Below, one piece after another: positions 1 to 11,862 of a DNA stretch of 64,000 nucleotides. The DNA comes from Clitoria ternatea (taxonomy: Eukaryota > Streptophyta > Magnoliopsida > Fabales > Fabaceae). The notes beneath the pieces were generated by a model. That model saw only the letters and a list, made by a program, of their open reading frames with translations, was not told the DNA's origin and did no database searches. The number at the start of each line of letters is the position of its first letter. The stretch's first letter is position 1. Location: assembly GCA_037962975.1 (NCBI GenBank), contig CM075669.1, forward strand, positions 113,290,501 to 113,354,500, written 5' to 3'. A program made the translations under genes and the position numbers.

Positions 1-1390
1 CCCCCACTTCTATCCTCTCCATTCACCATTTTCACCCAAAAGCTTGGATATGTGAGGCATCTATGGAGTATGGGAGCATGCATTGGTCTTCTCCCCTTCT
101 TCTTCACCCTTATTTTCGTTTTGGTGGAGTTTGGATTTAAGGTAAAGATTTCTTACCTCCACATCATTCTATTATGGTTTTGTGTTATTGGGTTGAAGAT
201 GATAATGTTAGAAGCCTTGCATGTGGATGGGTGTTGATTATGTTGGTTAACCTAGAGTGAAACTTTAAGCATGAATATTGGAGGTGTGAAATTGAACATG
301 GTTGATGTTGTGGGATGAAGAGAAAGTTATAGTGACCATAAAGATTTTAGGAGATTGATTGAGAATATTGTTAAATGATTTTAGATGGAAAACCCTAAGT
401 GTGATAAATTGGGGATTTTTGCCAAATTGATGATCTTAGTGATTTTGATGCCTTGGGAGTGGATTTATATGAGGAAATGAACATTTAGAAGTATTGGGAT
501 TGAATATTGATGTTGATAAAATGGGGAGCTAAGTCATGAGTTGCAAATGAGGAAATATGCACGTACATAGGTATGTTGATTTGAGGGATTAGTAAGTGTT
601 GATATTTATGATGTTGACAATGATTGCGAACCATTAATATTAGACTAAGAGAATGGATGTTTAAATTGATGAAGCCTTAGGTCTTGTTATAGGCCATGGT
701 GTTGTTGATGTTGGGTTGTTTAGCCCTTTGAAATGTAGAAATCTTAACTTTGGGGAAAGGAATTCCCGAAGCCTAATACAAGCATATGAATTTGGAGTAT
801 TAGACAAGTCTAGGATTTGATCATGGGTTAGGTGATGATGTCTAAGATGATGCCTTGTGATAGAATAATAATGGCAATTGTATGTATATTTGTTGTGATA
901 GGATTGCATCCCCGACGATGATGCGGAACGATCGAGGCATTTGGAGCATTGGAATTGCGGATCTTCTCTCGAGGTAGGAGAGGAGTTTGCATTTCAAGTG
1001 CATGAGTGATTAATTGATAATTATGTTATGTGTGAACTCATGCATTGCCTTGCCAAGAACTAATTGTATGTTTAAATTGTTAAAATAGTGAGTGATGGCT
1101 TGGCTTATGGGATTGTTATGGAAATTGTATGAATATATGATGTTGATGATAAATACTTGATATCCCTTTGAATTGACATGAATCAAATGTTTGGTAATAT
1201 TCAATGAATAGATGAATTAAACAGAGTGTTAAAGATTATGTTGTGATAAAGTGGAATGATGATGAGGGGTGGTTATATAACTCTTTTTCATAGCTAATGA
1301 ATTGATATTTGAAATTGAGATGTATGAATGGTCGAACCAGGTTCTAAGTGCATAAAGAGAGGAGTAAGAAAGATTAACCTAGGCCAAACT

Positions 1391-1403
1391 TATATATATA
1401 AAG
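1391..1403 (+). promoter_or_regulatory. TATA-like run inside LARD LTR
   Basis: TATATATATAAAG lies about 55 bp before the palindrome cluster and is repeated at 8827 and 16263 in the other LTR copies. It is a plausible RNA polymerase II TATA box for the LTR, which would place the cluster in the transcribed leader. No start site can be seen, and the C/T-rich stretch near the LTR 5' end is a rival candidate leader. Confidence 0.3.
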
Positions 1404-1456
1404 GTGTTGATGTGAGAAGAAGAGGGAAAGACTGAGTTCTAAACGTGTACTGGTAT

Positions 1457-1980
1457 TCTCGCTCAGGCGAGATGGATTCTCGCTCAAGCAAGAATCCCTT
1501 GGACCAGAATTATGGTTTCTGGCTCCATCTCGCTCAGGCGAGACGAGGTTTCGCTCAAGCGAGACACGTACCACATGGTTGAGGTAGCCACTGGACGAAT
1601 CTCGCTCAAGCGGGCGTAGCCGCACTTGAGCGAGCGAGATGGAAAAATGGTACTGGAGAGATCTCGCTTAGGCGAGAGGCGTGGCATGTTGGGTCTCGCT
1701 CAAGCGAGTGAGCACGAGATTGGATACTGAAAGGATTCCGCTTGAGTGAGAGTGACTTGCTCAAGCGAGATGGTGACGTGATACTCTAAGATTTCTTCGC
1801 TCAAGGAGAATTTTTGGGCGCCTAAGCGACCCACTTCAATCTCGCTCAGGCGAGTGTGAGGCTCGCTCAAGCGAGCGAGCGTGAAAACGCTACTGGAAGT
1901 ATTTCGCCCACGCGAGAGGACTCGCCCAAGCGAGTGATGTTGATCTCGCTCAAGCGGTGGTGAATCTCGCTTGAGCGAGT
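1457..1980 (+). repeat. Palindrome cluster CTCGCT-CA-AGCGAG, LTR copy 1
   Basis: About 18 copies of a 14-bp near-palindrome occur in 524 bp: CTCGCTCAAGCGAG with variants CAGG, TTAG, CCAA and CTTGAG at the centre. The arms CTCGCT/AGCGAG are self-complementary with a 2-base loop. Spacers are irregular (about 10-40 bp) and unlike each other, so this is not a CRISPR-type array. Several copies carry single-base changes that break pairing. Confidence 0.85.
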
Positions 1981-2846
1981 TGCCCAGAAATGAAATTTAT
2001 TTCATTTTCCTTGTATTGGGCTTATGTTGGACTCCTTTTCTCTATAAGATGAGATGGTTAAGGGGATGTGTTAAGGACAATATAATGATGATAAAACATG
2101 GAAGTAATTGGGATTAATTGGCACTTTGGGATCAATTGCTTGTGCTGTATTTGCCACCAAAATAGAGTAGCTAAAGAATAATAATGAGGATATGATGGTG
2201 GGGTTATGAGAGATATTCCAGAATAATTATAAGACCGAGGGGTAAATGAATAAATGACATTGTATGAATTATAATTGGATGAATTAGAGGAAGTATGATA
2301 TTAAATAATGCTAGATGATGATGTTGAACACTCACTTGCACAAAGAGGTGTATATTTATATTGATGAATGGTTGTGTACTATTGTGTATGATACAAGCAT
2401 GGTCTTGTATGTGTGGTACGAAATATGAAATTAATAATGTTATGAATGCCACACAATTTTGTACATATACATATATGAGTATACTTGAGCAATGGTAATG
2501 GATAATGAGATGATAATCCACTATATGAAGTGTGATGATATTGATGAGTAATATGTGACGTTGAAATGCTATGGTGGCTGTTTGCAAGTGTTATCTTGCG
2601 TGTATGAGATGAAATAATTATGAAATATGTTGTGATGAAAAGGCCACGTATAAAACCTGAAACCCATGGTCAAGAAATAAATAATGAGAAGGCCCACTAA
2701 GGCGTACATGGAGATGTTGGTGAGTATAATGATGATGATGATGACTGGCATATCGATCGCTGTCTATGTGGAATATTAGGGGGTTCCACTAGGCAGGCCC
2801 AGTGGGAGGGCGGCTCAGTGCACGAGCGTATTGTTGATTTTCCCCT

Positions 2847-2867
2847 GTGACTCGGTGTGTGAGTCAC
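2847..2867 (+). other. Short hairpin in GC-rich block of LARD LTR
   Basis: GTGACTC, a 7-base spacer, then GAGTCAC form a perfect 7-bp stem. It sits in the GC-richer block of the LTR (about 2770-3200), which also has two related segments with a GCAGGCC-AGTGGG core about 130 bp apart. Function unknown. Confidence 0.4.
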
Positions 2868-4414
2868 GAAGCTGTCCATAGTTTGGTGACGGGGCACCCT
2901 ATGTGGCAGGCCTAGTGGGCGGGCGGCTCTATAGTGAGCGAGTTACCTCGGTGTCCGACGGGGCACGGCTCTCTCGATGTGTGTTCGGGAGAGGCCCGTA
3001 GCACTTTTGGCAAGTGAAGCCATGTTGTTGATCCGTAAGTCACAGGGTGACTAGTGCTACAGATGGGCGATAGCGGTTTGGTACCAGTAAAAGATGTTGT
3101 TGAGATGCATGCATGCTTTGAGATATGTGTACACATTTTACTACTGCAGTAGGGGCATAGTAACACACCTATGCTTGACCCACAACTTGGTGTTTATTCC
3201 CACAGTCGGATCCGCATTGGTTGTCAAATTCATATAGTATGGAGATATGCCAGAATATGATAATGATTGATGATGATTGAGATGTTAATATTGGTGTCGA
3301 TGAGATGCGAAGTTAATATGATGAAAGACCACATAAAAGTAATAAATGATATAAACATATGAAATGATGTTGAATATGACGATATGTATGATATGGCCCA
3401 ATGTAATGAAGGGCGTATTTAATTATGATTGGAAATGATGATATTAGCCCATAGTGGCTTGATGAAAGACCAAGATGGTCTATATTGATGAGTTGGCCCA
3501 TTGGGGCGATATGATAAATATGTGTTGGCCCATCGTGGCGGTGTTATAGATGTGTATATGCTTGCTTTGCTATGATTTGATGAATAAGTATGAAATGAAA
3601 ATATATTGTTGAAATGATAATTTATGATGATTGTTGGTGTGTTTAGCAAAGCATACATGATGTTGATATGCATATGCACATAATTTCAATTGTATTCATA
3701 TCGTCATTTGAAATGTAAACTCACTCTCCCATGTGGTCTACTTTTTAGTATTGATGCAGGAAAACCATGGTGAGAGGACGTTTATGAAGTGAAGTTTTGG
3801 GAAGGTAAATAGTTGTAGAGGAATGCCTTGGCCGGCAACTTTATGACGTAATGTGTTATGTATATGATGGATAATATGATGTTGTAATCATTGATATGGA
3901 TGAACGAATTGTGAGTATAGTTATACGTTTGGTTGATGTACTAATAGTGGATATATAGGAATTGAAGTTGGGCTGATTATGGGCTTTTATGAATAAGAAT
4001 TTTAATGATGTATGATGCATGACCATATAGATGATTACATGCTTATATCTTAGGTATTGCATGCTTATGAGATTGTGCAAAATGGTGACGGTTGTCTACT
4101 AGGCCTATGTTATGCCATTGCGTGCTTTACCGAGCCTTTTCTCATATCTTCATATATGGGACTAGGCGTGTGCCCGGTATACACATTTTTCTTCCGCTGT
4201 AAACTCTGTTATTTTGTATACCGCATGGGCAACTATTTATCGATCCAGTTATAAGTTTTGAAATCTCGCTCTTTGGTTTTCTGTGATTTGAGTCTTGATG
4301 TGGTCATGGTGGTGTTTTGGAAATGTTTTCTAACGCGAAAAATTTACTCGCATTTTTATTAATTATGACGATCACATCGGGATTCGAGTACAGAAAATCA
4401 GGGGTATTATAATC

Positions 4415-4426
4415 TGGTATCAGAGC
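4415..4426 (+). other. Primer-binding site, initiator-Met tRNA type, copy 1
   Basis: TGGTATCAGAGC matches the 3' end of plant initiator tRNA-Met in complement, the usual primer of many plant LTR retrotransposons. It lies three bases after the inferred LTR end and fixes the + orientation of the element. Confidence 0.85.
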
Positions 4427-6845
4427 GTATTTTGCTCTAAATTAGAGATCCTGATCATTGTCATTGCATGATTGATTGGTATTAGAGTTGATTTTTATGG
4501 ATGGTTGGAGCACGACTGCTCAATATTGGAACATTTTGGTGATTATTGGAATAAGGTTGTTGGTATAGATTTTAGAATGATAATTATCTAGAGAATGATG
4601 ATATTATGTTTGATTGCCCTACATGGACATATGATGGACTAAGTGCCTAGGAATTATGGATTGATTATAAGGGCATTATTGCTTATTGAGGAATTATTGT
4701 GAATCATTAGAGTTGAGTTGGGATTGATGCGCAATGAGGACTTTTTATGAGATTGTGATTCATATGACGTGGTTGTTTATTGGGAGTATATTCTTTATCC
4801 TTAAGGTAGTATGATGTGCATGTGGAGCCTAGTTGCTCAAAATATAATCATGTATGAATCATGAGATTGAATATGTTTATGGATGAATTCCTCAATGTGA
4901 TTGATGTGGTTGTTCATGTAAGACCGGCCAAGTTCCTTACACTATTTCCTTCTAATGACGAATACATTGATATTATGCATTTGAATATTGATATTTGAGT
5001 ATGACTTTAACTGATGATGAAATTGAACCATGTGTGATCATGGATATGATATATTGGATATGAATTGATTTGAGGGTGAACCTATGTCGTATGTTGAACA
5101 CGGATAGGAGATGTTAGATATGAATGATTCACATGTTGAAATCTAATTGTATGAAAGATGGTGAATAAATTCCCTAATGGGGATGTTCATAAATTAAAAT
5201 GATTGGTTATGCTAATTTGAATTATGGATTTTATATCCTGGAGCACAAAGGTATGGCATTATGTAATACAAGTGGTTTATTATATTCCTTTTTGGATGAA
5301 GGACATGAGTAAGTGATAAGATGATTGAATATTGAAATTGTGTATATGTAGACTTGGGGTATGTCTCGGTTTTGTATTTGTGAACCGAGTGAATGATTGA
5401 TTTAGTTGTGACCCACTAAGTGTGGTAACCCCGAACGACTCAAAATGATCTTGAACGATCGAACCTGATTGAATTTGACCCTATGGTGGTCTAGGCTCTA
5501 TGATGTTTCTATGAGCCATGTTTATTGACTTTATGTGTTGTGGAAGTATTCCACGATGGGTACTAAATGACCCTTGAATTTTCTACGACTAGTGATGAAC
5601 TGAATCTCATGAAGGGTTGAGCCGTAGTGAAATAAAGTATGGAATGAGTTGATGAGGCTAGAACCGATGTGCGATTGGATTGAAAATGAGAACATGAACC
5701 CATACGTAATGGGTAAATAAAGATGTTGAATTCGGGGTATACCTTGGTATTGACCAAGATATATAATTTTATGGTATGATTTTGAGCTAGATTGTATGCC
5801 CTTAAAGTTATGAAGATTAGATTGATTATGAATTGCGGTATGATATAGAGGTAATGCATGTTAACATGAGTTGGTTATGGAATTTAATTCTATTGATACC
5901 TCCCTTTTTGCTTTGAAAAGAGGATATATTGGTGATAGAATCGTATGCCGATGTAACACAATGTGAATTGTATGTCCAATATATGGACTTTGACTGTGAT
6001 AAAAGAGGCAAACCACTAGTGTGGAAGATTAGTATATGAATATTGACCTTATTTTGACCTTGGGAGCATCTATTTGGTATGAGTTTGGTGATTCCTATAG
6101 GCTTGAACCGAATTATCGTTGACAATATCTGGATTAGACAAATGATTTCTAAGTTATTTGACTGTGATTTTGAGATGAACGAGGTCCAATGGTGGGGTGA
6201 CTACCCTATGGTGATTGGAAATTTGTGGTTGTTATGTCAATATATGGTTATGGTGACTGAAGAATAATGAATGGTATGACATGAATTATGCCGAACCACG
6301 ATTAAATAACAATATGATGTGAGTATATTGCTCGTGAGATTGTACGACTTCTTAGGAAGTCTCGTACGTGAAGGAATAGTATTAGAATTGATAGGAATAA
6401 TGTAAGCAACAGGACATGAAGGTACTTATCCTGATATGTCTTTACGTGCCATAGGCATTGTGGCAACGTGCACTCATGCGCCGATCTTATGTGTTTGCAG
6501 TAACCACTACGGGATTGGGACGCCTTCTTGTATGTCGGATGCAGCAACACATAGGCCGGGCAAGTGTAGAGTTGTAACTGCTTACGGCGAATGTATTGGA
6601 CCTATCCGGAGGTACTGGATAAGAATACGAGAGTTGTGATCAATAAACCGAGAATAGATGAGTGGTGACTCATGAGGAGTATGTGAAGTTTCATACTTGG
6701 GTAAAGGGATGATAATAATTATATCCTGCTGGACTTTGGAAAGTCCGATGTTACATTATGATGATTTTGGACCTTAATGGTGTGTGGCCGAAGTGTGGCC
6801 TTAGGATGTATACAGATGTTAAACTTCGAGGATGAAGTTTCTTTT

Positions 6846-6858
6846 TGGTGGGGTGGAT
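6846..6858 (+). other. Polypurine tract, copy 1
   Basis: A G-rich run (GGTGGGGTGGAT) lies directly before the LTR start TGTAACATCCC, the expected site of plus-strand priming. Confidence 0.65.
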
Positions 6859-9800
6859 TGTAACATCCCAAATTTTAGAGAAAATAAATTTATTGGATGA
6901 TGATAATTAATTATTCATGGTCAAATAATTATGGGAGATGTTGTTAGACATTAGAGGTGAATTATCGGTAAATTAAGACTTACCGGAAACGAATGAATTA
7001 ACAGATGATGTGGGACCCACTTAATCGAATTGAGTGTTTGATGGGTCTAGAATGTTTGGAATATTATGGTGATTAAGATGGTGTAGTTAGAATAATTTTT
7101 AGTGCTAAGGAGATAATTAATTGGACTCGACGTATGATATGAAACGGGGAAAATACGAGCTAAAATGGAACTAAAAGAAAATGAGAATTCCTATTTCTCC
7201 TCTATTTTAGCCGTGGTCTCTCTTTTTCTTTTCACCTTTCACTCTTTTAACCAATGGATATAGAATTTTATGGCACAATGGACAAAAGCATTGAGACATG
7301 GTTGTACCCATTGGACAATGTCCAATTTTTACACATCTTCTCTCTCCCTTTTCCCTCATTTTCGGCAGCTCCCTCTCACTTTCTTTTCTCCTTCATTTCC
7401 CCTCCTCTTCTCCCTTTCTCCTCCAAAAACCGTTTCCCCCCACTTCTATCCTCTCCATTCACCATTTTCACCCAAAAGCTTGGATATGTGAGGCATCTAT
7501 GGAGTATGGGAGCATGCATTGGTCTTCTCCCCTTCTTCTTCACCCTTATTTTCGTTTTGGTGGAGTTTGGATTTAAGGTAAAGATTTCTTACCTCCACAT
7601 CATTCTATTATGGTTTTGTGTTATTGGGTTGAAGATGATAATGTTAGAAGCCTTGCATGTGGATGGGTGTTGATTATGTTGGTTAACCTAGAGTGAAACT
7701 TTAAGCATGAATATTGGAGGTGTGAAATTGAACATGGTTGATGTTGTGGGATGAAGAGAAAGTTATAGTGACCATAAAGATTTTAGGAGATTGATTGAGA
7801 ATATTGTTAAATGATTTTAGATGGAAAACCCTAAGTGTGATAAATTGGGGATTTTTGCCAAATTGATGATCTTAGTGATTTTGATGCCTTGGGAGTGGAT
7901 TTATATGAGGAAATGAACATTTAGAAGTATTGGGATTGAATATTGATGTTGATAAAATGGGGAGCTAAGTCATGAGTTGCAAATGAGGAAATATGCACGT
8001 ACATAGGTATGTTGATTTGAGGGATTAGTAAGTGTTGATATTTATGATGTTGACAATGATTGCGAACCATTAATATTAGACTAAGAGAATGGATGTTTAA
8101 ATTGATGAAGCCTTAGGTCTTGTTATAGGCCATGGTGTTGTTGATGTTGGGTTGTTTAGCCCTTTGAAATCTAGAAATCTTAACTTTGGGGAAAGGAATT
8201 CCCGAAGCCTAATACAAGCATATGAATTTGGAGTATTAGACAAGTCTAGGATTTGATCATGGGTTAGGTGATGATGTCTAAGATGATGCCTTGTGATAGA
8301 ATAATAATGGCAATTGTATGTATATTTGTTGTGATAGGATTGCATCCCCGACGATGATGCGGAACGATCGAGGCATTTGGAGCATTGGAATTACGGATCT
8401 TCTCTCGAGGTAGGAGAGGAGTTTGCATTTCAAGTGCATGAGTGATTAATTGATAATTATGTTATGTGTGAACTCATGCATTGCCTTGCCAAGAACTAAT
8501 TGTATGTTTAAATTGTTGAAATAGTGAGTGATGGTTTGGCTTATGGGATTGTTGTGGAAATTGTATGAATATATGATGTTGATGATAAATACTTGATATC
8601 CCTTTGAATTGACATGAATCAAATGTTTGGTAATATTCAATGAATAGATGAATTAAACAGAGTGTTAAAGATTATGTTGTGATAAAGTGGAATGATGATG
8701 AGGGGTGGTTATATAACTCTTTTTCATAGCTAATGAATTGATATTTGAAATTGAGATGTATGAATGGTCGAACCAGGTTCTAAGTGCATAAAGAGAGGAG
8801 TAAGAAAGATTAACCTAGGCCAAACTTATATATATAAAGGTGTTGATGTGAGAAGAAGAGGGAAAGACTGAGTTCTAAACGTGTACTGGTATTCTCGCTC
8901 AGGCGAGATGGATTCTCGCTCAAGCGAGAATCCCTTGGACCAGAATTATGGTTTCTGGCTCCATCTCGCTCAGGCGAGACGAGGTTTCGCTCAAGCGAGA
9001 CACGTACCACATGGTTGAGGTAGCCACTGGACGAATCTCGCTCAAGCGGGCGTAGCCGCACTTGAGCGAGCGAGATGGAAAAATGGTACTGGAGAGATCT
9101 CGCTTAGGCGAGAGGCGTGGCATGTTGGGTCTCGCTCAAGCGAGTGAGCACGAGATTGGATACTGAAAGGATTCCGCTTGAGCGAGAGTGACTTGCTCAA
9201 GCGAGATGGTGACGTGATACTCTAAGATTTCTTCGCTCAAGGAGAATTTTTGGGCGCCTAAGCGACCCACTTCAATCTCGCTCAGGCGAGTGTGAGGCTC
9301 GCTCAAGCGAGCGAGCGTGAAAACGCTACTGGAAGTATTTCGCCCACGCGAGAGGACTCGCCCAAGCGAGTGATGTTGATCTCGCTCAAGCGGTGGTGAA
9401 TCTCGCTTGAGCGAGTTGCCCAGAAATGAAATTTATTTCATTTTCCTTGTATTGGGCTTATGTTGGACTCCTTTTCTCTATAAGATGAGATGGTTAAGGG
9501 GATGTGTTAAGGACAATATAATGATGATAAAACATGGAAGTAATTGGGATTAATTGGCACTTTGGGATCAATTGCTTGTGCTGTATTTGCCACCAAAATA
9601 GAGTAGCCAAAGAATAATAATGAGGATATGGTGGTGGGGTTATGAGAGATATTCCAGAATAATTATAAGACCGAGGGGTAAATGAATAAATGACATTGTA
9701 TGAATTATAATTGGATGAATTAGAGGAAGTATGATATTAAATAATGCTAGATGATGATGTTGAACACTCACTTGCACAAAGAGGTGTATATTTATATTGA

Positions 9801-11847
9801 TGAATGGTTGTGTACTATTGTGTATGATACAAGCATGGTCTTGTATGTGTGGTACGAAATATGAAATTAATAATGTTATGAATGCCACACAATTTTGTAC
9901 ATATACATATATGAGTATACTTGAGCAATGGTAATGGATAATGAGATGATAATCCACTATATGAAGTGTGATGATATTGATGAGTAATATGTGACGTTGA
10001 AATGCTATGGTGGCTGTTTGCAAGTGTTATCTTGCGTGTATGAGATGAAATAATTATGAAATATGTTGTGATGAAAAGGCCACGTATAAAACCTGAAACC
10101 CATGGTCAAGAAATAAATAATGAGAAGGCCCACTAAGGCGTACATGGAGATGTTGGTGAGTATAATGATGATGATGATGACTGGCATATCGATCGCTGTC
10201 TATGTGGAATATTAGGGGGTTCCACTAGGCAGGCCCAGTGGGAGGGCGGCTCAGTGCACGAGCGTATTGTTGATTTTCCCCTGTGACTCGGTGTGTGAGT
10301 CACGAAGCTGTCCATAGTTTGGTGACGGGGAACCCTATGTGGCAGGCCTAGTGGGCGGGCGGCTCTATAGTGAGCGAGTTACCTCGGTGTCCGACGGGGC
10401 ACGGCTCTCTCGATATGTGTTCGGGAGAGGCCCGTAGCACTTTTGGCAAGTGAAGCCATGTTGTTGATCCGCAAGTCACAGGGTGACTAGTGCTACAGAT
10501 GGGCGATAGCGGTTTGGTACCAGTAAAAGATGTTGTTGAGATGCATGCATGCTTTGAGATATGTGTACACATTTTACTACTGCAGTAGGGGCATAGTAGC
10601 ACACCTATGCTTGACCCACAACTTGGTGTTTATTCCCACAGTCGGATCCGCATTGGTTGTCAAATTCACATAGTATGGAGATATGCCAGAATATGATAAT
10701 GATTGATGATGATTGAGATATTAATATTGGTGTCGATGAGATGCGAAGTTAATATGATGAAAGACCACATAAAAGTAATAAATGATATAAACATATGAAA
10801 TGATGTTGAATATGACGATATGTATGATATGGCCCAATGTAATGAAGGGCGTATTTAATTATGATTGGAAATGATGATATTAGCCCATAGTGGCTTGATG
10901 AAAGACCAAGATGGTCTATATTGATGAGTTGGCCCATTGGGGCGATATGATAAATATGTGTTGGCCCATCGTGGCGGTGTTATAGATGTGTATATGCTTG
11001 TTTTGCTATGATTTGATGAATAAGTATGAAATGAATATATATTGTTGAAATGATAATTTATGATGATTGTTGGTGTGTTTAGCAAAGCATACATGATGTT
11101 GATATGCATATGCACATAATTTCAATTGTATTCATATCGTCATTTGAAATGTAAACTCACTCTCCCATGTGGTCTACTTTTTAGTATTGATGCAGGAAAA
11201 CCATGGTGAGAGGACGTTTATGAAGTGAAGTTTTGGGAAGGTAAATAATTGTAGAGGAATGCCTTGGCCGGCAGCTTTATGACGTAATGTGTTATGTATA
11301 TGATGGATAATATGATGTTGTAATCATTGATATGGATGAACGAATTGTGAGTATAGTTATACGTTTGGTTGATGTACTAATAGTGGATATATAGGAATTG
11401 AAGTTGGGCTGATTATGGGCTTTTATGAATAAGAATTTTAATGATGTATGATGCATGACCATATAGATGATTACATGCTTATATCTTAGGTATTGCATGC
11501 TTATGAGATTGTGCAAAATGGTGACGGTTGTCTACTAGGCCTATGTTATGCCATTGCGTGCTTTGCCGAGCCTTTTCTCATATCTTCATATATGGGACTA
11601 GGCGTGTGCCCGGTATACACATTTTTCTTCCGCTGTAAACTCTGTTATTTTGTATACCGCATGGGCAACTATTTATCGATCCAGTTATAAGTTTTGAAAT
11701 CTCGCTCTTTGGTTTTCTGTGATTTGAGTCTTGATGTGGTCATGGTGGTGTTTTGGAAATGTTTTCTAACGCGAAAAATTTACTCGCATTTTTATTAATT
11801 ATGACGATCACATCGGGATTCGAGTACAGAAAATCAGGGGTGTTATA
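6859..11847 (+). mobile_element. LARD-like LTR, copy 2 (complete, about 4989 bp)
   Basis: This complete LTR runs from TGTAACATCCC after the purine tract to GGGGTGTTATA before the PBS at 11851. At nearly 5 kb it is very long for a plant LTR and twice as long as the internal domain; such proportions are typical of LARD elements. It contains a C/T-rich leader-like stretch (about 7190-7480), the TATA-like run at 8827, the palindrome cluster at 8893-9416 and the GC-richer block near 10200-10620. The 139-codon + strand open frame at 7254-7673 is low-complexity (rich in S, P, F, L) and I do not treat it as a gene. Confidence 0.85.
8893..9416 (+). repeat. Palindrome cluster, LTR copy 2
   Basis: Same organisation as at 1457-1980 and the same length. 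A few bases that break the palindrome in copy 1 (for example CAAGCAAG near 1490 and TTGAGTGAG near 1742) are intact here (CAAGCGAG, TTGAGCGAG). Confidence 0.85.
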
Positions 11848-11850
11848 ATC

Positions 11851-11862
11851 TGGTATCAGAGC
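11851..11862 (+). other. Primer-binding site, initiator-Met tRNA type, copy 2
   Basis: TGGTATCAGAGC at the same offset from the LTR end as in copy 1. Confidence 0.85.

Larger units (their letters stand above)
1..4411 (+). mobile_element. LARD-like LTR, copy 1 (5' end outside window)
   Basis: This stretch is the same as 7437-11847 with few substitutions and is followed directly by the PBS at 4415, so it is an LTR lacking its first approximately 577 bases. It ends GGGGTATTATA where the other copies end GGGGTGTTATA, close to the inverse of the LTR start TGTAACATCCC. It contains a C/T-rich leader-like stretch near 1-120, a TATA-like run at 1391-1403, the palindrome cluster at 1457-1980, and a more GC-rich block at about 2770-3200. 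Short open frames on both strands are identical between copies only because the copies are young; none resembles a known protein. Confidence 0.85.
4412..6858 (+). mobile_element. LARD-like internal domain, copy 1 (non-coding)
   Basis: This is the 2447-bp interval between LTR copies. It begins with the PBS and ends with a purine-rich tract. There is no open frame above about 100 codons, and nothing resembles gag, protease, RT, RNase H or integrase, so the element would depend on another element's proteins. The last part (ACTTCGAGGATGAAGTTT followed by the G-rich tract) resembles the 3' end of Tekay/Del-type chromovirus internal regions. That is only a hint that the helper could be a chromovirus. 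Confidence 0.75.

Noticed and set aside
1457..1980. CRISPR-like look of the repeated CTCGCTCAAGCGAG units
   Set aside because: Units are short, degenerate and irregularly spaced inside a plant LTR; spacers have no constant length.
5563..6125. Two overlapping approximately 98-codon - strand frames in the LARD internal domain
   Set aside because: Composition is that of AT-rich random DNA, with no known motif. Conservation between the two copies reflects the recent duplication.
7254..7673. 139-codon + strand open frame in the LARD LTR, repeated at 14690-15109
   Set aside because: It is low-complexity (S/P/F/L-rich from a C/T-rich leader) and identical only because the copies are recent; no family resemblance.
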